Below, in pieces: positions 16,397-25,165 of a stretch of DNA of 64,000 bases (positions are counted from its first letter, which is position 1; each line of letters starts with the position of its first letter). The notes under the pieces are model-generated. The model saw only the letters and a list, made by a program, of their open reading frames with translations, did not search any database and had not been told where the DNA came from. The stretch is from Streptomyces sp. NBC_00663. Lineage in GTDB: Bacteria; Actinomycetota; Actinomycetes; Streptomycetales; Streptomycetaceae. Made by a program: the position numbers and the translations under genes. The stretch lies in the NCBI RefSeq assembly GCF_036226885.1, contig NZ_CP109027.1:8494001-8558000 (forward strand), given 5' to 3'.

Positions 16397-17884
16397 CTAG
16401 TCGCGTACGACGACGCGCTCCGCCTCTTCCTGGGAGGTGGACTTGGCGACCACCACGGACGGCTGCCGCGGGCGACGGACGCGCAGACCCGTGAGGGAGA
16501 TCAGCAGGCCCGCGACCGCGATGCCGGTGACGACGACCAGGCCGGGCAGATAGCCGTCGAGGACGGCCTGCTTCGAGGCGGCGGGGTCCTTCGGGGCGTT
16601 GGCGGTCATGACCGCTGCGACCACGGCCAGGAACAGCGCGCCGCCCACCTGCACCGAGGTGTTGAGCAGACCCGACACCATGCCCTGCTCGTGTTCGCCG
16701 ACCCCGTTGGTGGCCTGGACGTTGAGGGAGGGGAAGGTCAGCGCGAAGGCTGCGCCGACGAGGAGCATGGTCGGCAGGATCACCGCGGCGTAGGCGGGGT
16801 CGAGATCGATGCGCAGGAAGAGCAGATAGCCGACGACCATCAGCGCGAAGCCGAGCACGATCAGCCGCGGGGTGCCGACACGGTCGATGACGGTGCCCAC
16901 CTTCGTCGCGGAGAGCGCCACGAGCGCGCCCGCCGGCAGGAAGGCCAGGGCGGTGTGCAGCGCCGACCAGCCGAGCAGTTGCTGCATGTACAGCGTGACC
17001 AGGAACTGGAAGCCGATATAGCTGCCGAGGAACGTCAACGCGCCGAGCTGGGCGCGGACTTGAGGGCCGGAGCGCAGCACGCCGAGCCGGATCAGCGGGC
17101 TCGGGCTGCGCCGTTCGACGGCCACGAAGGCGGTGAGGAGGGCGGCAACCGTGAGGAAGGAAAGGATGGTTCGGGCGGAGCCCCAGCCGATTTCGGCCGC
17201 CTCTACGACGGTGAAGACCAGCAGCAGCATCGAGGCGGTGCCGAGAACGGCGCCCGGGATGTCGTAGCCACCCCTGTCCTTCTCGCGTGCGGTGCGCGGC
17301 AGCAGCTTCATGCCGACGACGAGGGCGATGAGCGCGACGGGGGCGGGCAGCAGCATCGTGTACCGCCAACTGGCCTCCGTCAGCAGGCCGGAGAAGACGA
17401 GGCCCATCGAGTAACCGGTGGCGCCGCAGGTGGTGTAGATCGACAGGGCGCGGTTGCGCAGCGGGCCCTCGGCGAAGGTCGTGGTGATGATGGACAGGCC
17501 GGCGGGCGCGGTGAACGCGGCGCTCAGGCCCTTGACGAAACGGCTGGCGATCAGCAGCGGCCCGGAGTCGACGAGTCCGCCGAGCAGCGAGGCGAGGGCG
17601 AAGACGGCGAGGGCGACCAGGAAGACCTGGCGGCGGCCCAACAGGTCGGCGGCGCGTCCACCGAGCAGCAGCAGCCCGCCGTAACCCAGGATGTAGCCGC
17701 TGACGATCCATTGCAGGGTCGAGGTGGACAGGCCGAGGTCGGCGCCGATGGACGGGAGGGCGACGCCGACCATCGACACGTCCAGCGCGTCCAGGAACAT
17801 CGCGGCGCAGAGCACCAGCAGGGTGCCCCACAGCCGGGGGGTCCAACGCCCTTCGGGCGCGGGGGTGGTGAGCGGAGAGGTCAT
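16397..17884 (-). CDS. MFS efflux transporter, DHA2 (EmrB/QacA-like)
   Basis: A 495-residue drug:proton antiporter with about 14 predicted membrane helices. The motif A region GGRAADLLGRRQVF and the antiporter-like segment in AFTAPAGLSIITTTF support the family, as does LDALDVSMVGVALPSI in helix 1. The short cytoplasmic tail is charged. It is divergent from a MarR-type regulator with a palindromic operator between them, the usual arrangement of a drug-inducible pump. Substrate is unknown. Confidence 0.93.
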   Translation of the reverse strand: MTSPLTTPAPEGRWTPRLWGTLLVLCAAMFLDALDVSMVGVALPSIGADLGLSTSTLQWIVSGYILGYGGLLLLGGRAADLLGRRQVFLVALAVFALASLLGGLVDSGPLLIASRFVKGLSAAFTAPAGLSIITTTFAEGPLRNRALSIYTTCGATGYSMGLVFSGLLTEASWRYTMLLPAPVALIALVVGMKLLPRTAREKDRGGYDIPGAVLGTASMLLLVFTVVEAAEIGWGSARTILSFLTVAALLTAFVAVERRSPSPLIRLGVLRSGPQVRAQLGALTFLGSYIGFQFLVTLYMQQLLGWSALHTALAFLPAGALVALSATKVGTVIDRVGTPRLIVLGFALMVVGYLLFLRIDLDPAYAAVILPTMLLVGAAFALTFPSLNVQATNGVGEHEQGMVSGLLNTSVQVGGALFLAVVAAVMTANAPKDPAASKQAVLDGYLPGLVVVTGIAVAGLLISLTGLRVRRPRQPSVVVAKSTSQEEAERVVVRD

Positions 17885-17905
17885 GCCGGAGACACTACAT
17901 GCGCA

Positions 17906-17948
17906 TGCATTGAATGCAAGGGCATTTAATTACGATGCAATAATTCAT
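17906..17948. promoter_or_regulatory. MarR-type operators between the MFS and MarR genes
   Basis: A 13-bp palindrome TGCATTGAATGCA (17906-17918) and a related dyad near ATGCAATAATTCAT (17935-17948) stand out as AT-rich in GC-rich surroundings. They lie between the divergent starts, so binding by the adjacent MarR protein is likely. Confidence 0.65.
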
Positions 17949-17969
17949 CGTCTCTGCTACGGTGCGCCC

Positions 17970-18365
17970 ATGGCGGCGAAGAAGGCCGAGCAGGCGCTCG
18001 CGGAGCAGTGGCGGGACATCCTGGCGCTGCATGCGCGCACCCAGTGCGAGCTCGACCGCGCACTCCATCAACACGGCCTGTGCGCCAGCGACTTCGAGGT
18101 CCTCGACGTGCTCGCCGACGGGCGTGCGAAGGACGATGCCTGCTTCTACCGCGTCCAGGAGATCTCCGACCGGGTCCATCTCAGCCAGAGCGCGCTGTCG
18201 CGGCTGATCGCCCGCCTGGAGAAGGACGGACTCGTCGAGCGGGGCATGTGCCCCGAGGACCGGCGCGGTGTCCGGGTGGGCCTCACGGACAAGGGGCGCA
18301 CGCTGCACGGCGAGGTGCTGCCGGTGCAGCGTGCGGTGTTGACGCGGATGTTGAACGCGGGCTGA
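17970..18365 (+). CDS. MarR-family transcriptional regulator
   Basis: A 131-residue winged-helix repressor. It has the MarR core: CELDRALHQHGLCASDFEVLDVL, recognition helix HLSQSALSRLIARLEKDGLVER, and wing CPEDRRGVRVGLTDKG. The ATG at 17970 gives the usual compact length, whereas the longer open frame runs over the operator. It is divergent from the DHA2 exporter and probably represses it and itself. Confidence 0.93.
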   Translation: MAAKKAEQALAEQWRDILALHARTQCELDRALHQHGLCASDFEVLDVLADGRAKDDACFYRVQEISDRVHLSQSALSRLIARLEKDGLVERGMCPEDRRGVRVGLTDKGRTLHGEVLPVQRAVLTRMLNAG

Positions 18366-18395
18366 GCCCGGCCTGGTTGAGGGCGGGCCGGGCTC
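18364..18395. terminator. bidirectional hairpin terminator
   Basis: Inverted repeat GAGCCCGGCC (18364-18373) and GGCCGGGCTC (18386-18395) between convergent genes. There is no U-tract, as usual in Streptomyces. Confidence 0.6.
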
Positions 18396-18403
18396 GCCCC
18401 GGC

Positions 18404-19174
18404 TCAGCCGACGGCGGACCGATGGCGCCAGAGGTCGGCGAGCGATCCGTCACCGCTCACGTCCGGGAACGGCACACGGTTCCACAACGACAGGTACAAC
18501 TCCCCTGCGGGCCCGGCGATCTCACACTCCGCGTCCCCCGCCTCACCCCGCTCGGCCTCGGGCGGCTCCTGAGTCAGCCGTACGGTCCACACGGCGTCGT
18601 CCACATCCGTCGCCCGCACCCGCAGCACGCGGGGCTCCTCGCTGCGCACCCTGCTCTTGGGCCGAGCGTGGAAGCCGCGCAGCAGTTCGTCGATGCCGTC
18701 GGCGGCGAACCGGGGGCTGAGGTCGCTCGGGGTGCCGCCGCGGGCGCTCTGCGCGTCGAACCGGTGCACGGCCGTCTCGTGCGCCTGCCTGCGCGCCCAG
18801 AACGCGAGCGGGGACGGGGCGGGCAGGAAATGCCAGCACTGCACGTCAGAGGGTGCGGCGGTCAGGGTGCGCACGAGGTTCGCGTGGCCCTCCCGGAACC
18901 ACGTCATGAGTTCGGTGCCGTCGAGGTCGGGTCCGTCGCCGAGCGGGCGGGGGGACGGGTTCGCCTCGGCGACGAAAGCGGTCGCCCAGCGGTGCACCGC
19001 GCCGGTGTGCCGTACGAGATCCCGCACCTGCCACTCCGGGCAGGTCGGCACCTTGGCGTCCGTGCCGGCCTCCTCCGCGGCGTCGGCCAACAGGCGGCCC
19101 TCCCGGTCGAGGATCCGGATGAACTCGGCAGTGCCCAAGGGGGCGTCGGAGGGGGTGTCCATGGAGATGTCCAT
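18404..19174 (-). CDS. maleylpyruvate isomerase N-terminal domain (DinB-like) protein
   Basis: A 256-residue member of the TIGR03083 actinobacterial family. The N-terminal four-helix DinB-like domain contains VPTCPEWQVRDLVRHTGAVHRW and, later, a conserved HETAVHRFDAQ, which together supply the His metal ligands. A C-terminal MDMPI_C-like domain follows (VRLTQEPPEAERGEAGDAECEIAGPAGELYLSLW). Family members are thought to be mycothiol-dependent metal enzymes. The particular reaction here is unknown. The start is at 19174; a second ATG four codons in is possible. Confidence 0.85.
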   Translation of the reverse strand: MDISMDTPSDAPLGTAEFIRILDREGRLLADAAEEAGTDAKVPTCPEWQVRDLVRHTGAVHRWATAFVAEANPSPRPLGDGPDLDGTELMTWFREGHANLVRTLTAAPSDVQCWHFLPAPSPLAFWARRQAHETAVHRFDAQSARGGTPSDLSPRFAADGIDELLRGFHARPKSRVRSEEPRVLRVRATDVDDAVWTVRLTQEPPEAERGEAGDAECEIAGPAGELYLSLWNRVPFPDVSGDGSLADLWRHRSAVG

Positions 19175-19401
19175 GGGGGTGAGTCTGCCGTATGCGGTGC
19201 GGAGTGTGCTCGAGAGACTGCTCGAAGGACGGTTGGGGACAATTACGGGGCCGACGTGCTCCAAGGGTGGGCCGGGCCGGGACTTTTGGGCACCTACGAG
19301 ACGGAACGGCAAAGGACGCGTGAGGGGAGGAGTTCGGCCCCGCATTCGGCAAGCCGCCTCCAGGGGTGGCGTGTCCGAGGCGGCCAGTAGCCTCACGCGG
19401 T

Positions 19402-19854
19402 ATGGGCATTGAGATCGACGTAGTGGTGGGGCAACCGGTCGACGACGAGATGGAGAGGGTGCTCGGGCTCGCCGAGGCGGTCGGTGAGCCCGTCACCGTC
19501 ACGTTCCAGTTGGAGGGACGCGAGGAGGCGGAACGCGCGGTGCTCGTGCCCGCGGCGACGCTCGCGCTCTGGGAGCACTGGGCGCCCGCCGCCTACCCGG
19601 GGAGCGACGCGGGGGAGGAGCCTGAACTGGCCCACCCGTTGGAATTCGGCGCGTTCACGTTGTTCCGGCGCCGTGTGGGGGGACGTACGGCGGTCGCTCG
19701 CCGGGGCGTGGTGGTGGCCGAGCTGCTGGACCCCGAGGAGGCGTACTGGCTCCGGCAACAGGCCGACCGCGTCCGCCACGGCTTCATGGATCCGAAGCAA
19801 CGGGCGGCGTTCGAGGAGTTCCTGGCCCGGCAGGAAGCTCTTGACGATCAGTGA
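19402..19854 (+). CDS. hypothetical acidic protein
   Basis: A 150-residue soluble acidic protein. I do not recognise a domain. It starts MGIEIDVVVGQPVDDEMERVLGLAEAVGEPVTV, alternates beta-strand-like and charged helical segments, and ends with a Glu/Arg-rich helix. TAGCCT (19388-19393) ends eight bases before the ATG, suggesting a leaderless transcript. The upstream gene is divergent and the downstream one convergent, so it is a single-gene unit. Confidence 0.7.
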   Translation: MGIEIDVVVGQPVDDEMERVLGLAEAVGEPVTVTFQLEGREEAERAVLVPAATLALWEHWAPAAYPGSDAGEEPELAHPLEFGAFTLFRRRVGGRTAVARRGVVVAELLDPEEAYWLRQQADRVRHGFMDPKQRAAFEEFLARQEALDDQ

Positions 19855-19878
19855 AGCCCTCCACCGCCACGGCGGCGG

Positions 19879-20919
19879 TCATGCGCGGTCGTCGAAGGTG
19901 ACCACGACCTTCTCCGCGGCGCCCGGGGCGAGGGCGAGTTCGAAGGCTCGGTGGACCTCGGTGAACGGCACGCGGTGGCTGATGAGGCGGGCGAAGCGTT
20001 CGTGGTGCTCGACGAGTTCGGGCGTCACCTCGAAGATCTCCGTGGGGTAGCCCTGCGAGGCGATCAGCGTGAGTTCGCTGCGCAACATGCCGCCGAGGTC
20101 GATCACGTCGGACTTCTTCTGTACGGCGACCATGACCAGCGTGGCGTGCCACTTGGCGTTGTCGACGACGGCCTGGAAGACGGCGGGCGCGCCGGCGGCG
20201 TCGATGTAGATGTCGGTGCCGGGGCGGGGCTGGCCGAGGGCGTTGGCGGCCTGGCCGTGGAGTTCGGTGAGACGCTCGGTGATGTTCTCGGTCGCCGAGT
20301 TGATGACGGCGTCGGCGCCGACGGCCAGCGCGGTTTCCAGCCGCTCGGGGATGACGTCGGCGACGACCACGTGCTCGACGCCGCGCAGCTTCAGCCAGAT
20401 CGTCGCGCCCAGCCCGATGGGCCCGGCACCGAAGACCACGACCTTGTCGGCGGGCTTGGCCTCGGAGCGGTTGACGCAGTGCCGGGCCACCGCCATCGGC
20501 TCGTTGAGGGAGGCGACCTCGAAGGGGACGGTGTCGGGGAAGACGGTGACGTTCTTGCCGGTCTCGACGCCCTCGATCAGCAGATACTCGCTCATCGCCC
20601 CGTGCGCGCCGCCGCAACCGATGATGCCCGAGGGCACGCCCTGCGGATTGACGACGACCCGGTCACCGACCGCGACGTCAGTGACCTCGGCGCCGACCTC
20701 GACGATCTCGCCGGCCGGCTCGTGGCCCAGCGGGATGGCCCGCATGGACCCGTCGGCGCCGGCGGGCATGCCGCCCAGATGGAGGAAGAAGGTGTCGGTG
20801 CCGCAGATGCCGCAGGCGCGGATCCGCACGAGCGCGTCCTGGGGGCCGGGCGCGGGGCGCTCCACGTCCTGGACGTCGACCTTGTCCTTGGCGGTCAGGA
20901 CGGACTTCATGGTGGCCAT
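19879..20919 (-). CDS. zinc-dependent alcohol/polyol dehydrogenase (MDR family)
   Basis: A 346-residue medium-chain dehydrogenase. The catalytic zinc site includes Cys in RACGICGTD and His/Glu in PLGHEPAGEI. The structural four-cysteine lobe is absent or reduced. The Rossmann motif is VVVFGAGPIGLGATIWLKLRGV near residue 165. It oxidises a secondary alcohol or polyol with NAD(P); the substrate is unknown. It is divergent from a MarR regulator across three operator copies, so it is probably the regulated target. Start ATG at 20919, or the ATG three codons later. Confidence 0.9.
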   Translation of the reverse strand: MATMKSVLTAKDKVDVQDVERPAPGPQDALVRIRACGICGTDTFFLHLGGMPAGADGSMRAIPLGHEPAGEIVEVGAEVTDVAVGDRVVVNPQGVPSGIIGCGGAHGAMSEYLLIEGVETGKNVTVFPDTVPFEVASLNEPMAVARHCVNRSEAKPADKVVVFGAGPIGLGATIWLKLRGVEHVVVADVIPERLETALAVGADAVINSATENITERLTELHGQAANALGQPRPGTDIYIDAAGAPAVFQAVVDNAKWHATLVMVAVQKKSDVIDLGGMLRSELTLIASQGYPTEIFEVTPELVEHHERFARLISHRVPFTEVHRAFELALAPGAAEKVVVTFDDRA

Positions 20920-20942
20920 GGGCGGGGCTCGCTTTCTGGAGT

Positions 20943-21008
20943 GCCGGGACCTCTGGAAGTCCCGTGACGGACGTCGTCGGGACCTTCTGGCGTCCCGCGA
21001 TGGATGTC
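20943..21008. repeat. two imperfect 33-bp tandem repeats
   Basis: Units at 20943-20975 and 20976-21008 share CGGGACCTYTGG and GTCCCG blocks. Each holds an internal inverted repeat GGGAC...GTCCC. They lie in the 5' leader of the dehydrogenase gene and could form alternative stems in RNA or bind a protein. Confidence 0.65.
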
Positions 21009-21119
21009 ACCGGGAACCGGCGGCGGACGGGGGAGTGTCCGGCCGCCGGCCCGGTGACCGCGCCGTACCCCGTCCCCACGGGCTGGGCGCGAGGGTCGCA
21101 TCCGCTCAATGCGACCCCG

Positions 21120-21190
21120 TTACTTGAGTTAGGCAAACATGGGAGTGTTACTTAAGTCAAGCAATCAAATGCGTTGCTTAAGTTAGGCAA
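21120..21190. promoter_or_regulatory. three MarR-type operators
   Basis: A 17-bp word TTRCTTRAGTYARGCAA occurs at 21120-21136, 21148-21164 and 21174-21190, with start-to-start spacings of 28 and 26 bp. The third copy overlaps a TTGCTT -35 box placed 18 bp before TAGGCT (21198-21203). That -10 box ends six bases before the MarR ATG. This fits autorepression of a leaderless MarR transcript. Confidence 0.75.
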
Positions 21191-21209
21191 GCACCTCTAG
21201 GCTGGGGAC

Positions 21210-21713
21210 ATGACCGCAGAGCCGCCCGCCGCAGCGCCCGCGTCCACCACCCTGACCGAGATCGAGCGCGTGCTGACCCGCGTCGCCTATCTGGCGGGCC
21301 GGTCCCGACGGCACGAGCGGCTGATGGCGGTGACCGGTCTGCGCCTCGACCGGGCGGCCGTGGGGATCCTGCGGCACATCGCCGAGAGCGATCCGATGCG
21401 GCCCGGCGTGCTGGCTGTCCGGCTCTCCGTGGAGGCCTCCCATGTCACCCGCCAGCTACGGCAGTTGGAGCGGGGAGGGTATGTGATCCGGGTCGCCGAC
21501 CCCGACGACCGGCGTGCCCAGCGCGTCCAGATCACCGACGAGGGACTCGCCGCGGTCGCCCGTATCCGCGAGGTCGGCCGTCGCACGCTCGAAGTGGCCC
21601 TGGCCGACTGGTCCGACGACGACCTGTGCCGACTGGCCGCGCTCTTCCGTCGGCTCGTCGACGACTTCGTCGGCCATGCCGAGGTCCGTGTCGATCCCAC
21701 GCCCTCCGCCTGA
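21210..21713 (+). CDS. MarR-family transcriptional regulator
   Basis: A 167-residue winged-helix protein. It has LDRAAVGILRHIAESDPMRPGVLAVRLSVEASHVTRQLRQLERGGYVIRVADPDDRRAQRVQITDEG, the full MarR HTH and wing with the conserved DxRR. A C-terminal helix pair serves dimerisation. It is divergent from the zinc dehydrogenase and preceded by three operators that are its likely sites. A leaderless start is probable. Confidence 0.93.
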   Translation: MTAEPPAAAPASTTLTEIERVLTRVAYLAGRSRRHERLMAVTGLRLDRAAVGILRHIAESDPMRPGVLAVRLSVEASHVTRQLRQLERGGYVIRVADPDDRRAQRVQITDEGLAAVARIREVGRRTLEVALADWSDDDLCRLAALFRRLVDDFVGHAEVRVDPTPSA

Positions 21714-21759
21714 CCCCACCGGCGTCCAGGCGTCCGCCCCCCCCACGATTGGTCATGCC

Positions 21760-22476
21760 ATGTACGCGGATCTCATGGAGAAACCGTCGCCGCACCGCGG
21801 CAGCGGGCAGCATGTCCTGGTCGTCGCCGACGACCCCGGCGACACCGAACTGCTCACCACCACCCTGGAGTTGGCCGGCTACCAGGTCGGCACCGCGGGC
21901 AGCGGCACCGAGGGCATGGCCCGCCTCACCCGGCAGCGGTTCGATCTGGTGGTCCTGGACGCCGCGCTGCCGGACCTCAGGCACCTCGCCCGGGGCCGCC
22001 GTATCGCCCCCGCCGACCGCCCTCCGCTCCTCTACCTCGCCTCCTGCGACTCCCTCCACCGTCTGCTGCCCGAACTCGGTCTGGGCGGGGAGGACTACGT
22101 CGTCAAACCGGTGCGCGTCGCCGAGGTCCTGGCCAGGGCGCAGGTGCTGCTGCGCCGGCGTGGCCCTGGATCGCGCGACGCCATGCGGGGCCACGGCGGC
22201 CTGGTCCTGGACGACATCACGTGCCGGGCCCGCCGCGGACCGCGGCCGCTCGACCTCACCCCCGCCGAGTACCGACTGCTGCGCCACCTGCTCGCCAACG
22301 CGGGACGGGTGCTGTCGAAGGAGCAGATCAGCCGGCATGTGTGGGGGGAGTTCCGTGGGCACCAGGCGATCGAGAAGCTCGTCTCACGGCTGCGGCACAA
22401 GGTGGACCTGGAGGAGCCCGCGCTGATCCACACCCGGCGGGGATTCGGTTACTGGCTGGGGAGTTGGACCCTCTGA
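21760..22476 (+). CDS. orphan OmpR/PhoB-type response regulator
   Basis: A 238-residue response regulator without a neighbouring kinase. The receiver keeps the acidic pair Asp24/Asp25, Asp67 in VVLDAALPD, a Ser/Thr region in LYLASCDS and Lys117 in YVVKP. The C-terminal winged helix (PLDLTPAEYRLLRHLLANAGRVLSKEQISRHVWGE, then RRGFGYWL) is the PhoB type. The start is ATG 21760 or the ATG five codons on; both leave the receiver intact. It follows the MarR gene by 46 bp and might be co-transcribed. The cognate kinase must lie elsewhere. Confidence 0.9.
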   Translation: MYADLMEKPSPHRGSGQHVLVVADDPGDTELLTTTLELAGYQVGTAGSGTEGMARLTRQRFDLVVLDAALPDLRHLARGRRIAPADRPPLLYLASCDSLHRLLPELGLGGEDYVVKPVRVAEVLARAQVLLRRRGPGSRDAMRGHGGLVLDDITCRARRGPRPLDLTPAEYRLLRHLLANAGRVLSKEQISRHVWGEFRGHQAIEKLVSRLRHKVDLEEPALIHTRRGFGYWLGSWTL

Positions 22477-22519
22477 GGGGCGGTAGCACAGCCGACCACG
22501 CGGTCGCTCACGCAGCCGT

Positions 22520-23446
22520 TCACGCAGTCGGGCGTGCCGTGAGAATCCCGGTCGCGTTCGCCCCGACCACCGCCGCGATGCCCGCCCACTCGGGCCACCC
22601 CAGCCCTTCCCCGAGGATCACCCACCCGACCACGGCCGCCAGGACCGGGTTGACGCTCATGAACAGGCCGAACACCGGGGCCGGCACCCGCCGCAGGGTG
22701 AACAGGTCGGCGAGGTAGGGGACCGCCGAGGACAGGAGACCGGCGGCCACCGCGCACCCCGCCGCCCCCAGGGTCGGCGGATGGCGCAGGGCGACCACGA
22801 TCCCGACCGGCAGGAACAGCAGGGCCGACACCGCCGCCGCGGCCGCCGAGCCCTGCGCTCCGGGCAGGCGGCCGCCGACGGTGCGGTTGAGCAGGATGTA
22901 CGACGCCCAGCAGACCGCGGCGAGCAGACCGAGCCCCATGCCGAGGTAGTCCGTGGAGGGCTGCGGTCGCATTAGCGTCACGACCCCCGCGGTCGCGAGG
23001 AGCGCGCAGAACGCGTCCACGCGCCGCCGGGTCGCCGCCAGGGCGATGCCCAGCGGACCCAGGAACTCCAGGGCCACCGCCAGCCCCAGGCCGACGCGGT
23101 CGACGGCCGTGTAAAGCGACAGGTTCATCGTCCCGAACACCACGGCCAGCAGCAGCACCGGCCACCACTGGCGCCAGGTGAACGAGCTCAGGCGTGGTCT
23201 TCCGACCGCCAACAGGACGGCTGCCGCAACATACTGACGTACCGTCACGACACCCACGGGGCCGATGACGGGGAAGGCGAGCGAGCCGATCGCGGCGCCG
23301 ACCTGGTTCGACAGACCGCTGCCGGCCATCGTGGCCACCCCGGCGACGGAGACACCGGAGCGCTCCCGGGCGGTGACGGGCAGGGGAGGGGCTGCGGCGG
23401 GGCGTGCGGGGGCTCCTTGCATACGCCGATCGTGGGTGCTCGACAT
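22520..23446 (-). CDS. EamA/RhtA-type drug/metabolite transporter
   Basis: A 308-residue inner-membrane transporter with about ten helices in two EamA repeats. It has PVGVVTVRQYVAAAVLLAVGRPRL in the first repeat and a YILLNRTVG segment in the second, as in RhtA (threonine/homoserine export) and YdcZ-like exporters. It is divergent, across 44 bp, from a LysR gene that probably controls it. The substrate is unknown; amino acids or metabolites are likely. Confidence 0.88.
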   Translation of the reverse strand: MSSTHDRRMQGAPARPAAAPPLPVTARERSGVSVAGVATMAGSGLSNQVGAAIGSLAFPVIGPVGVVTVRQYVAAAVLLAVGRPRLSSFTWRQWWPVLLLAVVFGTMNLSLYTAVDRVGLGLAVALEFLGPLGIALAATRRRVDAFCALLATAGVVTLMRPQPSTDYLGMGLGLLAAVCWASYILLNRTVGGRLPGAQGSAAAAAVSALLFLPVGIVVALRHPPTLGAAGCAVAAGLLSSAVPYLADLFTLRRVPAPVFGLFMSVNPVLAAVVGWVILGEGLGWPEWAGIAAVVGANATGILTARPTA

Positions 23447-23490
23447 GCTTGCGCAAAATGCATCCGATCAGGGATCTATACGATTGCGTC

Positions 23491-24345
23491 ATGGATGTGG
23501 AGCTCCGGCAGCTGCGCTGTCTCGTCGCCATCGTCGACGAGGGCACCTTCACCGACGCCGCCCTCACCCTCGGCGTCTCCCAGGCGGCCGTCTCCCGCAC
23601 CCTGGCCTCCCTCGAACGCGCCCTGGGCGTACGGCTGTTGCGGCGCACCTCGCGTGAGGTGACCCCGACCGGGACCGGCGTACGGGTCGTCGCGCACGCC
23701 CGCCGGGTGCTCGCCGAGGTGGACGACCTGGTCCGTGACGCCACCTCGGGCCACGCCCAGCTGCGGATCGGCTACGCCTGGGCGGCGCTCGGCCGGCACA
23801 CGCTGCCCTTCCAGCGCCGCTGGGGGAGGGAGCGTGCGGAGACCGAGCTGCACCTGGTGCGCGTCAACTCGACGACGGCCGGCCTCGCGGAGGGCGCGTG
23901 CGATCTGGCCGTCGTACGCCGCGCCCTGGACGACCGGCGGTTCGAGTCGGCCATCGTCGGCCTTGAGCGGCGGCTGTGTGCCATGGCCGCCGATGATCCG
24001 CTGGCCCGGCGCAGGTCGGTGCGGATGGCCGACCTCGCGGGGCGGACGTTCCTGGTCGACCGGCGTACCGGCACCACCATCCCGGACCTGTGGCCGCCCG
24101 AGACCCGGCCGGCCACCGAGGAGACGCATGACGTCGACGACTGGCTGAACGTGATCTCCACCGGCCGGTGTGTCGGGATGACGGCCGAGTCGACCGCCAA
24201 CCAGTACCCGAGGCCCGGGGTCGTCTACCGGCCGGTGCGCGACGGCGAGCCGATCGCCGTGCGGCTCGCCTGGTGGCGGGACGATCCGCATCCGGCGACG
24301 CAGGCCGTGATGGAGCTGCTCACGGCGTTGTACCGGGAGGGCTGA
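23491..24345 (+). CDS. LysR-family transcriptional regulator
   Basis: A 284-residue regulator. The N-terminal HTH (VELRQLRCLVAIVDEGTFTDAALTLGVSQAAVSRTLASLERALGVRLLRRTSREVTPT) is classical, followed by a type-2 periplasmic-binding effector domain. The ATG at 23491 matches the HTH start; the longer frame crosses the divergent promoter. It probably regulates the adjacent EamA exporter. The 44-bp spacer holds a TTGCGCAA palindrome near 23451. Confidence 0.92.
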   Translation: MDVELRQLRCLVAIVDEGTFTDAALTLGVSQAAVSRTLASLERALGVRLLRRTSREVTPTGTGVRVVAHARRVLAEVDDLVRDATSGHAQLRIGYAWAALGRHTLPFQRRWGRERAETELHLVRVNSTTAGLAEGACDLAVVRRALDDRRFESAIVGLERRLCAMAADDPLARRRSVRMADLAGRTFLVDRRTGTTIPDLWPPETRPATEETHDVDDWLNVISTGRCVGMTAESTANQYPRPGVVYRPVRDGEPIAVRLAWWRDDPHPATQAVMELLTALYREG

Positions 24346-24400
24346 GCGCGGGGTGGGCCGGGTATCGGTCCGCGTGATGCAAGCAATACGGCAGACAAAA

Positions 24401-24433
24401 TTGTTGACAATCTTGTTTGGCTAGATTTAGGTT
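24401..24433 (+). promoter_or_regulatory. promoter and GntR operator of the gallate-type operon
   Basis: The palindrome TTGTTGACAA (24401-24410) contains the -35 box TTGACA (24404-24409), which is 18 bp from TAGGTT (24428-24433). The same palindrome recurs before the MFS gene at 28704. A bound GntR protein would block RNA polymerase directly. Confidence 0.7.
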
Positions 24434-24462
24434 CGACAGGCACTCACTCAGGGAGGGCAACG

Positions 24463-25113
24463 ATGCCGAAAGAAGCCCGTCCGAGCACCGGGGAGCAGGC
24501 CAAGCAGCATGCGCTCGCGCAGCTGCGGCAGGCGATCCTGCACGGCGAGATGGCACCGGCACAGCGGCTGGTGGAGAACGAGCTCGCCGAGCAGTTCGGT
24601 GTGACACGGGCCAGCATCCGGGCCGCACTCATCGATCTGGAGGCCCAGGGTCTCGTCGAGCGGATCCGCAACCGGGGTTCCCGGGTGCGGGTGGTGACCG
24701 TGGAAGAAGCGGTCGCCATCACCGAGTGCCGGATGGTCCTCGAGGGGCTCTGCGCGGCCAAGGCCGCCGTCGCCGCCAGCGACGAGCAGCTCGCCGAGCT
24801 GACCGAGCTGGGCACGGCGATGACCAAGGCCGTGGCCGACGGCGAGCCGGTGACCTACTCCGAGCTCAACCAGGAGCTCCACGCCAAGGTCCGGGAGTTC
24901 TCCGGCCAGCGGACCGCATTGGACCTGCTGGAGCGGCTCAACGCCCAACTGGTGCGCCACCGGTTCCAGTTGGCGCTGCGGCCCGGGCGTCCCCAGCACT
25001 CCCTGAACGAGCACCTGGCGATGATCGAGGCGATCAGGACCAGGGACCCGCAGGCGGCCGAGGAGGCCGTCCGCGCCCACCTCACCAGTGTGATCGAGGC
25101 GCTGCGCGACTGA
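24463..25113 (+). CDS. GntR-family regulator (FCD/FadR subfamily)
   Basis: A 216-residue repressor. The winged helix (ALAQLRQAILHGEMAPAQRLVENELAEQFGVTRASIRAALIDLEAQGLVERIRNRGSRV) is GntR-type. The all-helical C-terminal FCD domain carries ligand-site residues in ITECRMVLEG and ELNQELH and the late ISLNEHLAMIEAI-like helix. It is the first gene of an aromatic-acid operon and lies about 50 bp before the GalB-type gene. It probably responds to a pathway intermediate and binds TTGTTGACAA at 24401 and 28704 (inference). Confidence 0.92.
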   Translation: MPKEARPSTGEQAKQHALAQLRQAILHGEMAPAQRLVENELAEQFGVTRASIRAALIDLEAQGLVERIRNRGSRVRVVTVEEAVAITECRMVLEGLCAAKAAVAASDEQLAELTELGTAMTKAVADGEPVTYSELNQELHAKVREFSGQRTALDLLERLNAQLVRHRFQLALRPGRPQHSLNEHLAMIEAIRTRDPQAAEEAVRAHLTSVIEALRD

Positions 25114-25165
25114 TCGCGACGGACCCGGGGCGGGCGCTCACCTGTTACCAAGGGAGATTGCAGCA

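Noticed and set aside
21161..21178. GCAA-N9-TTGC between MarR operators 2 and 3
   Set aside because: The spacing is 9, not 7, and the halves belong to the MarR repeats. It is not part of the LysR-type motif.
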